Shown here one piece after another: positions 51,864-60,932 of a stretch of 64,000 nucleotides of DNA. The notes beneath the pieces were generated by a model that worked only from the letters and a program-made list of their open reading frames with translations, was not told the DNA's origin and did no database searches. The stretch spans positions 24,552 to 88,551 of the forward strand of contig JBOFDK010000038.1 of NCBI GenBank assembly GCA_051646925.1, written 5' to 3'. Made by a program: the position numbers and the translations under genes. The first letter of the stretch is position 1, and the number at the start of each line of letters is the position of its first letter. This DNA comes from JBOFDK01 sp051646925 (GTDB lineage Bacteria; Bacillota; Clostridia; Lachnospirales; Cellulosilyticaceae).

Positions 51864-53945
51864 GTGGCAGGAAGAGAATATCCACTTGAGCGTACCAGAA
51901 ATATTGGTATTATGGCTCATATTGATGCAGGTAAAACTACTCTTACAGAGCGTATCCTGTTCTACACAGGTAGAAATCACAAAATTGGGGAAACTCATGA
52001 AGGTGGAGCTACTATGGACTGGATGGAACAAGAGCAAGAGCGTGGTATTACAATCACGAGTGCTGCAACAACTTGTTTCTGGAACGACAACCGTATAAAC
52101 ATTATCGATACACCAGGACACGTAGACTTCACAGTTGAAGTTGAACGTTCACTTCGTGTACTTGATAGTGCGGTAGGTGTGTTCTGTGCTAAAGGTGGGG
52201 TTGAACCACAATCTGAAACTGTATGGCGTCAAGCTGATAAGTATGACGTTCCACGTATGGCGTTTGTAAATAAAATGGATATCATGGGTGCTGACTTCTA
52301 CAATGCTGTCAACATGATGAGAGAACGTTTAGGAGCAAATGCTATACCAATGCAATTACCAATCGGTGCAGAAGATGAATTCGCAGGAATCATCGACTTA
52401 CTTGAAAACAAAGCATACATCTACAAAGATGATCTTGGTAAAGAGGTTGATTGCGTTGAAATTCCAGCAGATATGGCTGACAAAGCAGCAGAGTATAGAT
52501 CAGCTGCAATTGAAGCGATTGCTGAAACAGACGACGAGCTTATGATGAAATACTTCGAAGGTGAAGAAATTTCATTAGAAGAATTAAAAGCAGCTCTTCG
52601 TAAAGCAGTTATAAATGTACAAATCATCCCAGTATTCTGTGGATCAGCGTACAAAAACAAAGGTGTACAAAGATTATTAGATGCTATAATCGAGTACATG
52701 CCAGCACCAACAGACATCGCAGCTATTCAAGGTGTAGATGCTGAAACAGGTGAGGCAATTGAAAAACACTCTTCAGATGAAGAACCATTTGCAGCGTTAG
52801 CATTCAAAATTATGACAGACCCATTCGTAGGAAAGCTTGCTTTCTTCCGTGTGTACTCAGGTACATTAGAGTCAGGTTCATACGTGCTTAACTCAACAAA
52901 AGGTAAAAGAGAGCGTATTGGACGTATCTTACAGATGCATGCGAACAATCGTGTTGACATCGATAAAGTATACGCTGGAGATATCGCTGCTGCTGTAGGT
53001 CTTAAAGGAACTACAACAGGAGATACATTATGTACAGATGATCATCCAGTAATTTTAGAATCAATGGTATTCCCAGAGCCAGTTATCTCTGTTGCTATTG
53101 AGCCTAAAACAAAAGCAGGACAAGAAAAAATGGGTATTGCCCTTTCTAAACTTGCTGAAGAAGATCCAACTTTCAAGACTTATACAGATCAAGAAACTGG
53201 ACAAACAATCATTGCGGGGATGGGTGAACTTCACCTAGAAATCATCGTTGACCGTCTACTTCGTGAATTCAAAGTAGAAGCTAACGTTGGTGCTCCACAA
53301 GTTTCATACAGAGAAACACTTGCAAATGATGTTGACATCGACTCTAAGTTCGTACGTCAGTCAGGTGGTAGTGGACAATATGGTCACTGTAAAGTACGAT
53401 TCTCAAGACTTGACCCTAACTCTGAGCATATTTATGAATTCGTTAACGCTGTTACAGGTGGATCTATTCCTCGTGAATACATCCCAGCAGTTGATAAAGG
53501 TATTCAAGAAGCTCTTCAAAGTGGACCACTTGCTGGTTACCAATTAGTAGGGGTAAAAGCTGAGTGTTACGATGGATCATACCATGATGTCGATTCATCT
53601 GAAATGGCATTCAAAATTGCTGGATCATTAGCAGTTAAAGATGCAATGAAGAAAGCTGGAGGAATTCTCCTTGAGCCAATCATGAAAGTTATCGTTACAG
53701 TTCCAGACGATTACATGGGAGACGTTATTGGTAACATTAACTCTCGTCGTGGACGTATGGAAGGTATGGAAGCTAGAAATGGTGCTCAAGAAATTAGAGC
53801 TTACGTTCCACTTTCAGAAATGTTTGGATACGCTACAGACCTTCGTTCAAGAACACAAGGTCGTGGTAACTACTCAATGGAATTCCACCATTACGAGCAA
53901 TGTCCAAAAAATGTTCAAGAAAAAGTAATTGCAGACAAAAAGTAA
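51864..53945 (+). CDS. fusA: Elongation factor G
   Basis: 693 residues from a GTG start (AAGGAGG). G1 'AHIDAGKTT' (18-26), G3 'DTPGHVDF', G4 'NKMD', and the five-domain length are all there, with C-terminal 'GRMEGMEARNGAQEIRAYVP'. It drives translocation by GTP hydrolysis. There is only one such gene in the window. Confidence 0.98.
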   Translation: MAGREYPLERTRNIGIMAHIDAGKTTLTERILFYTGRNHKIGETHEGGATMDWMEQEQERGITITSAATTCFWNDNRINIIDTPGHVDFTVEVERSLRVLDSAVGVFCAKGGVEPQSETVWRQADKYDVPRMAFVNKMDIMGADFYNAVNMMRERLGANAIPMQLPIGAEDEFAGIIDLLENKAYIYKDDLGKEVDCVEIPADMADKAAEYRSAAIEAIAETDDELMMKYFEGEEISLEELKAALRKAVINVQIIPVFCGSAYKNKGVQRLLDAIIEYMPAPTDIAAIQGVDAETGEAIEKHSSDEEPFAALAFKIMTDPFVGKLAFFRVYSGTLESGSYVLNSTKGKRERIGRILQMHANNRVDIDKVYAGDIAAAVGLKGTTTGDTLCTDDHPVILESMVFPEPVISVAIEPKTKAGQEKMGIALSKLAEEDPTFKTYTDQETGQTIIAGMGELHLEIIVDRLLREFKVEANVGAPQVSYRETLANDVDIDSKFVRQSGGSGQYGHCKVRFSRLDPNSEHIYEFVNAVTGGSIPREYIPAVDKGIQEALQSGPLAGYQLVGVKAECYDGSYHDVDSSEMAFKIAGSLAVKDAMKKAGGILLEPIMKVIVTVPDDYMGDVIGNINSRRGRMEGMEARNGAQEIRAYVPLSEMFGYATDLRSRTQGRGNYSMEFHHYEQCPKNVQEKVIADKK

Positions 53946-53972
53946 TTACAAATAAAATCTATAATATGGAAA

Positions 53973-54019
53973 TTAATTTACAACTACTACTTGCGTAGTG
54001 GTTGTAAATTAACTATAAT
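53973..54019 (+). promoter_or_regulatory. Hairpin and internal promoter between fusA and tuf
   Basis: An 18-bp stem (53973-53990 with 53995-54012, one G-U pair) has loop TTGC. TTGCGT (53991-53996), 17 nt, TATAAT (54014-54019) reads as a promoter whose -35 occupies the loop. Without a T run the hairpin is not a standard terminator. Confidence 0.55.
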
Positions 54020-54069
54020 TAAACCAATCTGAGTAAATAACTCAGTCAAATAAAAGGAGGAAATTCAAA

Positions 54070-55263
54070 ATGGCAAAAGCTAAATTCGAAAGAAATAAGC
54101 CACACGTTAACATCGGGACAATCGGACACGTTGACCATGGTAAAACAACTTTAACAGCAGCAATCACAAAAACTCTTCATGAGAGATACGGTTTTGGTGA
54201 AGCAGTAGACTTCGAAAATATCGACAAAGCTCCAGAAGAAAGAGAGCGTGGAATCACAATCTCTACAGCACACGTTGAATATGAAACTCCAGCACGTCAC
54301 TACGCACACGTTGACTGTCCAGGACATGCTGACTACGTTAAGAACATGATCACAGGAGCTGCTCAAATGGATGGAACAATCCTTGTTTGTGCTGCTACAG
54401 ATGGTCCAATGGCTCAAACACGTGAGCATATTCTTTTATCTCGTCAGGTAGGTGTACCTTACATCGTTGTTTTCTTAAACAAATGTGATATGGTAGATGA
54501 CGAAGAATTATTAGAATTAGTAGAAATGGAAATCCGTGATCTATTAAATGACTACGAATTCCCAGGTGATGATACACCAATTATCCGTGGATCAGCTCTT
54601 CAAGCTCTTAACGATCCAATGGGTCCATGGGGAGACAAAATTGTTGAATTATTCAACATTATTGATGAATATATCCCAACTCCAGAGCGTGACGTTGACA
54701 AACCATTCCTTATGCCAGTTGAGGACGTTTTCTCAATCACAGGTCGTGGTACAGTTGCTACAGGTCGTGTGGAGTCAGGTATCCTTAAAGTTCAAGATGA
54801 AATCGAAATCGTTGGTATTCAAGAAGAAACACGTAAAGTTGTTTGTACTGGAGTAGAAATGTTCCGTAAACTTCTTGATCAAGCACAAGCTGGAGATAAC
54901 ATTGGAGCACTTCTTCGTGGTGTTCAAAGAACAGATATCGAGCGTGGACAAGTACTTTGTAAGCCAGGTTCAATTACACCTCATACAAAATTCATCGCTC
55001 AAGTATACGTTCTTAAAAAAGAAGAAGGTGGACGTCATAAGCCATTCTTCTCAAACTACAGACCACAGTTCTACTTCCGTACAACTGACGTAACTGGAGT
55101 TATCCAATTACCAGAAGGTACAGAAATGTGTATGCCTGGAGACAATATCGAAATGACAATAGAGCTTATCCAACCAATCGCGATGGCTCAAGGTCTTCGT
55201 TTCGCTATTCGTGAAGGTGGACGTACAGTTGGTTCTGGTGCTGTTGCATCAATCATCGAGTAG
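54070..55263 (+). CDS. tuf: Elongation factor Tu
   Basis: 397 residues, AAGGAGG ribosome-binding site. 'GHVDHGKTT' (19-27), 'DCPGHADYVKNM' and 'NKCDMVD' are the G motifs; domains 2 and 3 follow. It delivers aminoacyl-tRNA to the ribosome. Codon use is that of the most highly expressed genes. Confidence 0.98.
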   Translation: MAKAKFERNKPHVNIGTIGHVDHGKTTLTAAITKTLHERYGFGEAVDFENIDKAPEERERGITISTAHVEYETPARHYAHVDCPGHADYVKNMITGAAQMDGTILVCAATDGPMAQTREHILLSRQVGVPYIVVFLNKCDMVDDEELLELVEMEIRDLLNDYEFPGDDTPIIRGSALQALNDPMGPWGDKIVELFNIIDEYIPTPERDVDKPFLMPVEDVFSITGRGTVATGRVESGILKVQDEIEIVGIQEETRKVVCTGVEMFRKLLDQAQAGDNIGALLRGVQRTDIERGQVLCKPGSITPHTKFIAQVYVLKKEEGGRHKPFFSNYRPQFYFRTTDVTGVIQLPEGTEMCMPGDNIEMTIELIQPIAMAQGLRFAIREGGRTVGSGAVASIIE

Positions 55264-55277
55264 TCTATACGACACTA

Positions 55278-55319
55278 AAAAAAACGTAACTGATTTTTTA
55301 ATCAGTTACGTTTTTTTTG
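55278..55319 (+). terminator. Intrinsic terminator of the str operon
   Basis: AAAACGTAACTGATT / AATCAGTTACGTTTT hairpin with T8. Confidence 0.95.
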
Positions 55320-55385
55320 TTATAAAATAATTTTAATAATACTAATTCGTAAATAGAATGAGTAGAAAAATAAATAATAATAGAT

Positions 55386-55520
55386 AAAGAGACAAGTAAT
55401 AAAGAGACAAGTAATAAAGAGACAAGTAATAAAGAGACAAGTAATAAAGAGACAAGTAATAAAGAGACAAGTAATAAAGAGATAAGTAATAAAGAGACAA
55501 GTAATAAAGAGATAAAAGTA
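55386..55520 (+). repeat. 15-nt tandem repeat array downstream of tuf
   Basis: Eight complete units of AAAGAGAYAAGTAAT and a partial ninth, nearly identical (Y is T in the seventh unit and in the partial ninth, C elsewhere). It is 15 nt long, so two forward frames stay open, but no start codon with a ribosome-binding site precedes it. Confidence 0.97.
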
Positions 55521-55721
55521 TTATAATACTTTATAGATGGAGCAATATAATAAAATTTACATATAAAAAATCAAGGTGATAAAATTGTAATAAACAATAA
55601 AATATTGCCAGAAAATGTTTCTATGCAGACGGAGTATACAATGATATGATGTTGTTTAAAGAAATATATGCAATAAAAATGCAATTACCAAAAAATATCA
55701 AATAAAAAAATCGAAAAAACC
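55521..55721 (+). other. AT-rich spacer with possible decayed coding remnant
   Basis: No gene is supported. A 34-codon frame at 55601-55705 (reading ...ADGVYNDMMLFKEIYAIKMQ, then stop) has protein-like composition but no start signal. A second frame overlaps it upstream. It may be a frameshifted gene fragment or chance. Confidence 0.3.
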
Positions 55722-55750
55722 TTGTCATAATGAATATTATAATGTATAAT
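55722..55750 (+). promoter_or_regulatory. Sigma-A promoter of the S10 operon
   Basis: TTGTCA (55722-55727), 17 nt, TATAAT (55745-55750). Confidence 0.75.
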
Positions 55751-55756
55751 CATCTA

Positions 55757-56004
55757 TGTTGTGACATTGAGAACGATGATTCAGAAGGTTACTATCTAGT
55801 ATATAGATAAATTTCTGAGGAGCGAATGTCCGGTTCAAGAAACGGGCGACAGGTCACTGTAACATTTTTAGTAGGTATTCATGTGTTAATATACAAAAGA
55901 GATTCTTTTGTATAAAAATAACAATATGAAACACCTGGACAAGTGTACAGTTTCCACTAGTCGTGCTGATTTCAAAATAGTACGAGAAGGAGGGGACTTT
56001 TTTT
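55757..56004 (+). promoter_or_regulatory. Structured leader of the S10 operon
   Basis: About 250 nt without a gene. TCAGAA/TTCTGA encloses TATCTA-GTATA-TAGATA (about 55780-55817). The region 'GTCCGGTTCAAGAAACGGGC' is rich in G and C for this genome. TATACAAAAG-AGATT-CTTTTGTATA (55890-55914) is a perfect hairpin. Known: ribosomal protein L4 regulates S10 operons through leaders in several bacteria. The present one is of the right place and size, but the exact L4 site is not identified. Confidence 0.5.
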
Positions 56005-56313
56005 ATGGCAAGCCCAAAAATCCGCATCACATTAAAAGCTTACGATCATAAATTAATTGATCAAACAGCAGCGCAAATTATTGAAATTGCGAAAAAAACT
56101 GGAGCAAAAGTTAGTGGACCAATTCCACTTCCTACTAAAAAGGAAGTAGTTACGATTCTTCGTGCAGTTCACAAATACAAAGATTCTAGAGAGCAATTTG
56201 AAATGAGAACGCACAAAAGACTTATCGATGTAGAAGCTACTGCTAAGACTGGAGATGCATTAATGCGTCTTGACTTACCAGCTGGTGTAGACATCAAAGT
56301 AGACGCTAGATAA
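56005..56313 (+). CDS. rpsJ: 30S ribosomal protein S10
   Basis: 102 residues, GGAGGGG ribosome-binding site. 'IRITLKAYDHKLIDQ' and 'GPIPLPTKKEVVTILRAVH' are conserved. It opens the S10 operon and also takes part in antitermination with NusB. Confidence 0.98.
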   Translation: MASPKIRITLKAYDHKLIDQTAAQIIEIAKKTGAKVSGPIPLPTKKEVVTILRAVHKYKDSREQFEMRTHKRLIDVEATAKTGDALMRLDLPAGVDIKVDAR

Positions 56314-56392
56314 TTAACTTCAAGACGGTTAATGATCGTCTAGAATGATTGTCCCAGAGGCAATCCGCTGTAGATACTAGGAGGTGTAAGAG

Positions 56393-57031
56393 ATGAAAAA
56401 AGCAATCATGGCAAAAAAGATTGGTATGACACAAATCTTTGATGAAAATGATAACTTGGTACCAGTAACAGTATTAGAAGCTGGTCCATGTACAGTAGTA
56501 CAAAAGAAAACAATGGAAAACGACGGTTACGAAGCAATCCAAGTTGGTTTTGGTGAAGTTAGCGAGAAAAAAGCTCAAAAAATCATCAAACCTAAAAAAG
56601 GTCACTTTGCAAAAGCACAAGTTGCACCAAAAAGAATGCTTAAAGAATTCCGCTTAGAAGATATTAGTTCTTACGAAGTAGGAAATGAAATTAAAGCAGA
56701 TCTCTTTGCAGTTGGAGAAAAAGTTGATGTGACAGGTACATCTAAAGGTAAAGGTTACCAAGGCGCAATCAAGAAATATAACCAAAGTCGTGGACCAATG
56801 GGTCACGGTTCTAAGTCACACAGAGTTGCAGGTTCAATGGGAGCTGCTACAAGTCCAGGACGTGTTATGAAAGGTAAAGGCCTTCCATCACATATGGGTT
56901 GTATACAAATTACAGTTCAAAACCTTGAAATTGCACGAGTAGATTTAGATAAAAACATTATCCTTGTAAAAGGTGCTGTACCAGGACCAAAAGGAACAAT
57001 AATCACTATTAAAAATAGCGTTAAAGCTTAA
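56393..57031 (+). CDS. rplC: 50S ribosomal protein L3
   Basis: 212 residues. ATG 56393 follows AGGAGGTG; an inner ATG at 56408 (MAKKIGMTQIF) is in frame but has no ribosome-binding site of its own. 'KIGMTQIFDENDNLVPVTVL' and 'GSMGAATSPGRVMKGKGLPSHMG' are family motifs. It is an early assembly protein near the peptidyl-transferase centre. Confidence 0.97.
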   Translation: MKKAIMAKKIGMTQIFDENDNLVPVTVLEAGPCTVVQKKTMENDGYEAIQVGFGEVSEKKAQKIIKPKKGHFAKAQVAPKRMLKEFRLEDISSYEVGNEIKADLFAVGEKVDVTGTSKGKGYQGAIKKYNQSRGPMGHGSKSHRVAGSMGAATSPGRVMKGKGLPSHMGCIQITVQNLEIARVDLDKNIILVKGAVPGPKGTIITIKNSVKA

Positions 57032-57057
57032 TTAACGGTGAGAAAGGAGGAACAATA

Positions 57058-57681
57058 ATGGCAAACGTAAACGTTTTAAACATGAACGGACAACAAGTAG
57101 GCGAAGTTGAATTAATGGATTCTATTTTTGCAGTAGAAGTAAAAGAGAACTTAGTTCATTCAGCGGTATTATTATACTTAGCTAACAGACGCCAAGGTAC
57201 ACAAAGTACAAAAACACGTGCAGAAGTACGTGGTGGTGGTAGAAAACCATGGAGACAAAAAGGTACTGGTAGAGCTAGACAAGGTTCTATTCGTTCACCA
57301 CAGTGGACAGGTGGTGGTGTAGTATTCGCACCAAAACCACGTGATTATTCTTTCAAAATGAACAGAACAGAAAAAAGACTTGCTCTTAAATCTGCTCTTA
57401 CATCTAGAGTAATTGAAAATAAATTTATCGTATTAGATGAATTAGCATTAGCAGATGTTAAAACAAAAGCAATGAAAAATGTTGTAGATGCATTAAATCT
57501 TAGAAAAGCTTTAATCATCACAGAAGGTGACAATAGCATGAACGTTATGTTAAGTGCACGTAATCTTCAAGGTATCAAAACTGCTGCTGTTAACAACATG
57601 AATGTTTATGACATTTTAAAATACGATACAGTTGTAGTAACAAAAGAAGCATTAGCTAAAATTGAGGAGGTGTACGCATAA
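57058..57681 (+). CDS. rplD: 50S ribosomal protein L4
   Basis: 207 residues, AAAGGAGG ribosome-binding site. 'RQGTQSTKTRAEVRGGGRKPW' type loop followed by 'GTGRARQGSIRSPQW' forms the extension into the exit tunnel. Known autoregulator of S10 operons in some bacteria. Its end overlaps rplW by one base. Confidence 0.97.
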   Translation: MANVNVLNMNGQQVGEVELMDSIFAVEVKENLVHSAVLLYLANRRQGTQSTKTRAEVRGGGRKPWRQKGTGRARQGSIRSPQWTGGGVVFAPKPRDYSFKMNRTEKRLALKSALTSRVIENKFIVLDELALADVKTKAMKNVVDALNLRKALIITEGDNSMNVMLSARNLQGIKTAAVNNMNVYDILKYDTVVVTKEALAKIEEVYA

Positions 57682-57980
57682 TGGCAGATTTAAAATTTTA
57701 TGACGTCATTTTAAAGCCAGTGATTACTGAAAAAAGTATGAACGATATGGCAGAAAAGAAATACACATTCCAAGTACACCCAACTGCTACTAAATCTCAA
57801 GTTAAAGATGCTGTAGAAAAAATGTTCGAAGGAATCAAAGTTGAGAAAGTAAATACAATGAACTACGATGGAAAAACAAAACGTCGTGGTAAAGCAGTAG
57901 GTAAGACAAGTAAATACAAAAAAGCAATCGTTAAGCTTACAGAAGAAAGCAAAGACATTGACTTTTTCCAAGGAATGTAG
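57681..57980 (+). CDS. rplW: 50S ribosomal protein L23
   Basis: 99 residues starting on the last base of the rplD stop, with GGAGGTG upstream in rplD. 'YDVILKPVITEKSM' and 'GKTKRRGKAVGKTSKYKKAIV' are conserved. It lies at the tunnel exit and docks trigger factor and SRP. Confidence 0.97.
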   Translation: MADLKFYDVILKPVITEKSMNDMAEKKYTFQVHPTATKSQVKDAVEKMFEGIKVEKVNTMNYDGKTKRRGKAVGKTSKYKKAIVKLTEESKDIDFFQGM

Positions 57981-58045
57981 TTAAATAGAAAAAGATGAAA
58001 CACACGGATGTGTGTAACATGATCGATTGAAAGGAGTGAAACACG

Positions 58046-58879
58046 ATGGGTATCAAAAAATATAGACCATATACCCCTTCAAGAAGACATATGACTTCTT
58101 CTACATTTGAAGAAATCACTAAGTCAACTCCTGAGAAATCTTTAGTTGTAAAATTAAAGAAAAATTCAGGAAGAAATAATCAAGGTAAAATCACTGTTCG
58201 TCATCGTGGTGGTGGTGCTACAATTAAATACAGAATCATCGACTTTAAACGAAATAAAGATGGTGTTCCAGCAACAGTAGTAGCTATTGAATACGATCCA
58301 AACAGAACAGCAAACATCGCGTTACTAAACTATGCAGATGGTGAAAAAAGATACATCCTTGCTCCACTTAACCTTAAAGTAGGCGATAAGCTTATGAGTG
58401 GTGAGACAGCAGAGATCCGTATCGGTAATGCACTTAGAATGAAAGATATGCCAGTGGGTTCAACAATTCACAATATTGAAATGAAACCAGGTAAAGGCGG
58501 ACAATTAGTTCGTGCAGCAGGTCTTTCAGCTCAGTTAATGGCAAAAGAAGGTAAATACGCAACAGTTAAATTACCATCAGGTGAAATGCGTTTATTACCA
58601 GTTGGATGTAAAGCAACAATAGGACAAGTTGGTAATCCAGATCACGAACTTATAACTATTGGTAAAGCAGGACGTAAACGTCACATGGGTATTCGCCCAA
58701 CAGTACGTGGTTCTGTAATGAACCCTAACGATCACCCACACGGTGGTGGTGAAGGTAGATCACCAATCGGTCGTCCAAATCCATGTACGCCTTGGGGTAA
58801 ACCAGCGCTTGGATACAAAACAAGAAAGAAAAACAAGCAATCTAACAAATATATTGTACGTTCTCGTAATAAGAAATAA
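58046..58879 (+). CDS. rplB: 50S ribosomal protein L2
   Basis: 277 residues, GAAAGGAG ribosome-binding site. 'GIKKYRPYTPSRRHMT', 'NNQGKITVRHRGGGATIKY' and 'MNPNDHPHGGGEGRSPIG' with the key His of the peptidyl-transferase region are present. Confidence 0.98.
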   Translation: MGIKKYRPYTPSRRHMTSSTFEEITKSTPEKSLVVKLKKNSGRNNQGKITVRHRGGGATIKYRIIDFKRNKDGVPATVVAIEYDPNRTANIALLNYADGEKRYILAPLNLKVGDKLMSGETAEIRIGNALRMKDMPVGSTIHNIEMKPGKGGQLVRAAGLSAQLMAKEGKYATVKLPSGEMRLLPVGCKATIGQVGNPDHELITIGKAGRKRHMGIRPTVRGSVMNPNDHPHGGGEGRSPIGRPNPCTPWGKPALGYKTRKKNKQSNKYIVRSRNKK

Positions 58880-58907
58880 CAACTAAAGTTCGAAAGGAGG
58901 CATCTTA

Positions 58908-59192
58908 ATGGCTCGTTCAGTTAAAAAAGGACCATACGCAGATCCACGATTACTTAATAAAATCGAAGCAATGAACAAAGTTGAAGACAAAAGTGTTATC
59001 AAAAGCTGGTCACGTCGTTCAACAATATTCCCACAAATGATAGGACACACAGTGGCACTTCATGACGGAAGAAAACACGTACCAGTATTCATCACTGAAG
59101 ACATGGTAGGTCACAAACTTGGAGAATTTGCGTTAACAAGAACATACCGTGGACACGGTAAAGACGCAGAGAAGAAATCAAGAGTTCGTTAA
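58908..59192 (+). CDS. rpsS: 30S ribosomal protein S19
   Basis: 94 residues, AAAGGAGG ribosome-binding site. 'RSVKKGPYADPRLLNKIEAM' and 'HDGRKHVPVFITEDMVGHKL' are the family signature. It forms part of the 30S head. Confidence 0.98.
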   Translation: MARSVKKGPYADPRLLNKIEAMNKVEDKSVIKSWSRRSTIFPQMIGHTVALHDGRKHVPVFITEDMVGHKLGEFALTRTYRGHGKDAEKKSRVR

Positions 59193-59223
59193 TAACTATT
59201 AATACGGAAGGAGGTCTTTAACG

Positions 59224-59610
59224 ATGGCAAAAGGACATAGAAGTCAGATAAAAAAAGAAAGAAATGCTAATAAAGATCAAAGACCATTTGCAAAAGTAAC
59301 TTTTGTACGTGTTTCAACTACAAAAGCTAAGATCGTACTTGATCAAATCAAAGGTAAAGATGTGCAAACTGCATTAGCAATTCTTGCATACACACCAAGA
59401 TATGCAGCAGACGTTATTGAAAAAGTTGTTAAATCTGCGATAGCAAATGCAGAGCACAACAAAGGAATGGACGTTAGCAAATTATATATTGATGAAGCAT
59501 TCGCAACACAAGGACCAACTCTTAAGAGAATCCGTCCTCGTGCTCAAGGCCGTGCTTATAAAATTGAGAAACAAACAAGCCACATTAAAGTGGTATTAAA
59601 TGAGAGATAA
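59224..59610 (+). CDS. rplV: 50S ribosomal protein L22
   Basis: 128 residues, AAGGAGG ribosome-binding site. 'VRVSTTKAKIVLDQIKGKDV' and the tunnel hairpin 'GPTLKRIRPRAQGRAYKI' are conserved, with no macrolide-type insertion visible. Confidence 0.97.
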   Translation: MAKGHRSQIKKERNANKDQRPFAKVTFVRVSTTKAKIVLDQIKGKDVQTALAILAYTPRYAADVIEKVVKSAIANAEHNKGMDVSKLYIDEAFATQGPTLKRIRPRAQGRAYKIEKQTSHIKVVLNER

Positions 59611-59621
59611 GGAGGTTCGGT

Positions 59622-60281
59622 ATGGGTCAGAAAGTTAATCCACATGGACTAAGAGTCGGCATCATCAAAGACTGGGATGCTAAATGGTACGCAGACAAAA
59701 AAGAATTTGCTAACTATCTAGTAGAAGACGACAAAATTAGAAAATTCATCAAGAAAAAACTTTACAGCGCAGGCATCGATAAGATTGAAATCGAAAGAAT
59801 GTCAAAGCGTATTAGAATTCACGTACACACATCAAAACCAGGTATCGTAATTGGTAGAGGTGGAGCATCTATAGACGAACTTCGTAAGCAAGTTGAAAAA
59901 CTTACAACAGCGAAAGTTTCTATTAACATAGTAGAAGTAAAACGTCCAGAAGCTTGTGCACAATTAGTTGCAGAGAATGTAGCTCTTCAATTAGAAAACC
60001 GTGTTTCTTTCCGTCGTGCAATGAAGCAATGTATGGGAAAAGCATTCAAATCAGGTGCTAAAGGTATCAAAGTTGGATGTGCAGGGCGTTTAGGTGGTGC
60101 TGAAATGGCACGTACAGAAAGCTATGCAGAAGGAACTATTCCACTTCAAACGTTAAGAGCGGATATTGAGTATGGATTTGCAGAAGCAGATACAACATAC
60201 GGAAAAATCGGAGTTAAGGTATGGATCTACAAAGGAGAAGTACTTCCTCAAAAAGCTAAAAAGGAAGGGAGCGATAACTAA
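59622..60281 (+). CDS. rpsC: 30S ribosomal protein S3
   Basis: 219 residues, AAGGAGG ribosome-binding site. 'GQKVNPHGLRVGIIKDWDAK' and the KH motif 'IVIGRGGASIDELRKQ' identify it. It helps form the mRNA entry tunnel. The stop shares a base with rplP. Confidence 0.98.
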   Translation: MGQKVNPHGLRVGIIKDWDAKWYADKKEFANYLVEDDKIRKFIKKKLYSAGIDKIEIERMSKRIRIHVHTSKPGIVIGRGGASIDELRKQVEKLTTAKVSINIVEVKRPEACAQLVAENVALQLENRVSFRRAMKQCMGKAFKSGAKGIKVGCAGRLGGAEMARTESYAEGTIPLQTLRADIEYGFAEADTTYGKIGVKVWIYKGEVLPQKAKKEGSDN

Positions 60282-60721
60282 TGTTAATGCCTAAAAGAGT
60301 AAAACGTCGTAAGCAATTCCGCGGTCGTATGACAGGTAAAGCTACCCGCGGAAACAAAATCACTTACGGTGAATATGGTATCGTTGCAATGGAGCCTTGT
60401 TGGATAACATCAAGACAAATCGAATCTGCACGTATTGCCATGACACGTTACATCAAACGTGGTGGTAAAGTATGGATTAAAATATTCCCAGACAAGCCAG
60501 TAACAGCTAAACCAGCTGAAACACGCATGGGTTCAGGTAAAGGTTCACTTGAATATTGGGTAGCAGTAGTAAAACCAGGTAGAGTTATGTTTGAGTTATC
60601 AGGCGTAGCTGAAGAAGTAGCAAGAGAAGCACTTAGACTTGCGGTACACAAGTTACCAGTGAAGTGTAAGATCGTATCTCGTGCTGAACAAGAAATGGCA
60701 GGTGATGGTAGTGAAAACTAA
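60281..60721 (+). CDS. rplP: 50S ribosomal protein L16
   Basis: 146 residues. MLMPKRVKRRKQFRGRMTGK is the usual start and overlaps the rpsC stop (TAATG), with AAGGGAG upstream in rpsC. 'GYEG'-like tRNA-facing loop is followed by 'RMGSGKGSLEYWVAVVKPG'. It contacts A-site tRNA. Confidence 0.97.
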   Translation: MLMPKRVKRRKQFRGRMTGKATRGNKITYGEYGIVAMEPCWITSRQIESARIAMTRYIKRGGKVWIKIFPDKPVTAKPAETRMGSGKGSLEYWVAVVKPGRVMFELSGVAEEVAREALRLAVHKLPVKCKIVSRAEQEMAGDGSEN

Positions 60722-60914
60722 AGCTTTCTTAGAAGATTTAAAAACTAAAACAGCTGCTGAATTAAACATTGAGTTGGTTAATGCGAAAAAAGAACTTTTC
60801 AACTTAAGATTCCAAAATGCTACCAATCAATTAGATAATACAGCAAGAATTAAAGATGTTAGAAAAAACATCGCACGTATTCAAACTATTATTACACAAA
60901 AGCAAACTGTGTAA
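60711..60914 (+). CDS. rpmC: 50S ribosomal protein L29
   Basis: 67 residues from GTG 60711 (MKTKAFLEDLKTKTAAEL), overlapping rplP by 11 nt, with GGCAGGTG 6 nt upstream. An ATG at 60705 is in frame but too close to that site. 'KELFNLRFQNATNQLDNTARI' is the L29 signature. Confidence 0.92.
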   Translation: MKTKAFLEDLKTKTAAELNIELVNAKKELFNLRFQNATNQLDNTARIKDVRKNIARIQTIITQKQTV

Positions 60915-60932
60915 TAGAGAGGAGGTAAAATC

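Noticed and set aside
55386..55520. CRISPR array
   Set aside because: Units are 15 nt, directly adjacent without spacers, and there are no cas genes.
55386..55520. Repetitive coding region
   Set aside because: Two forward frames are open, but no start codon with a ribosome-binding site leads into them.
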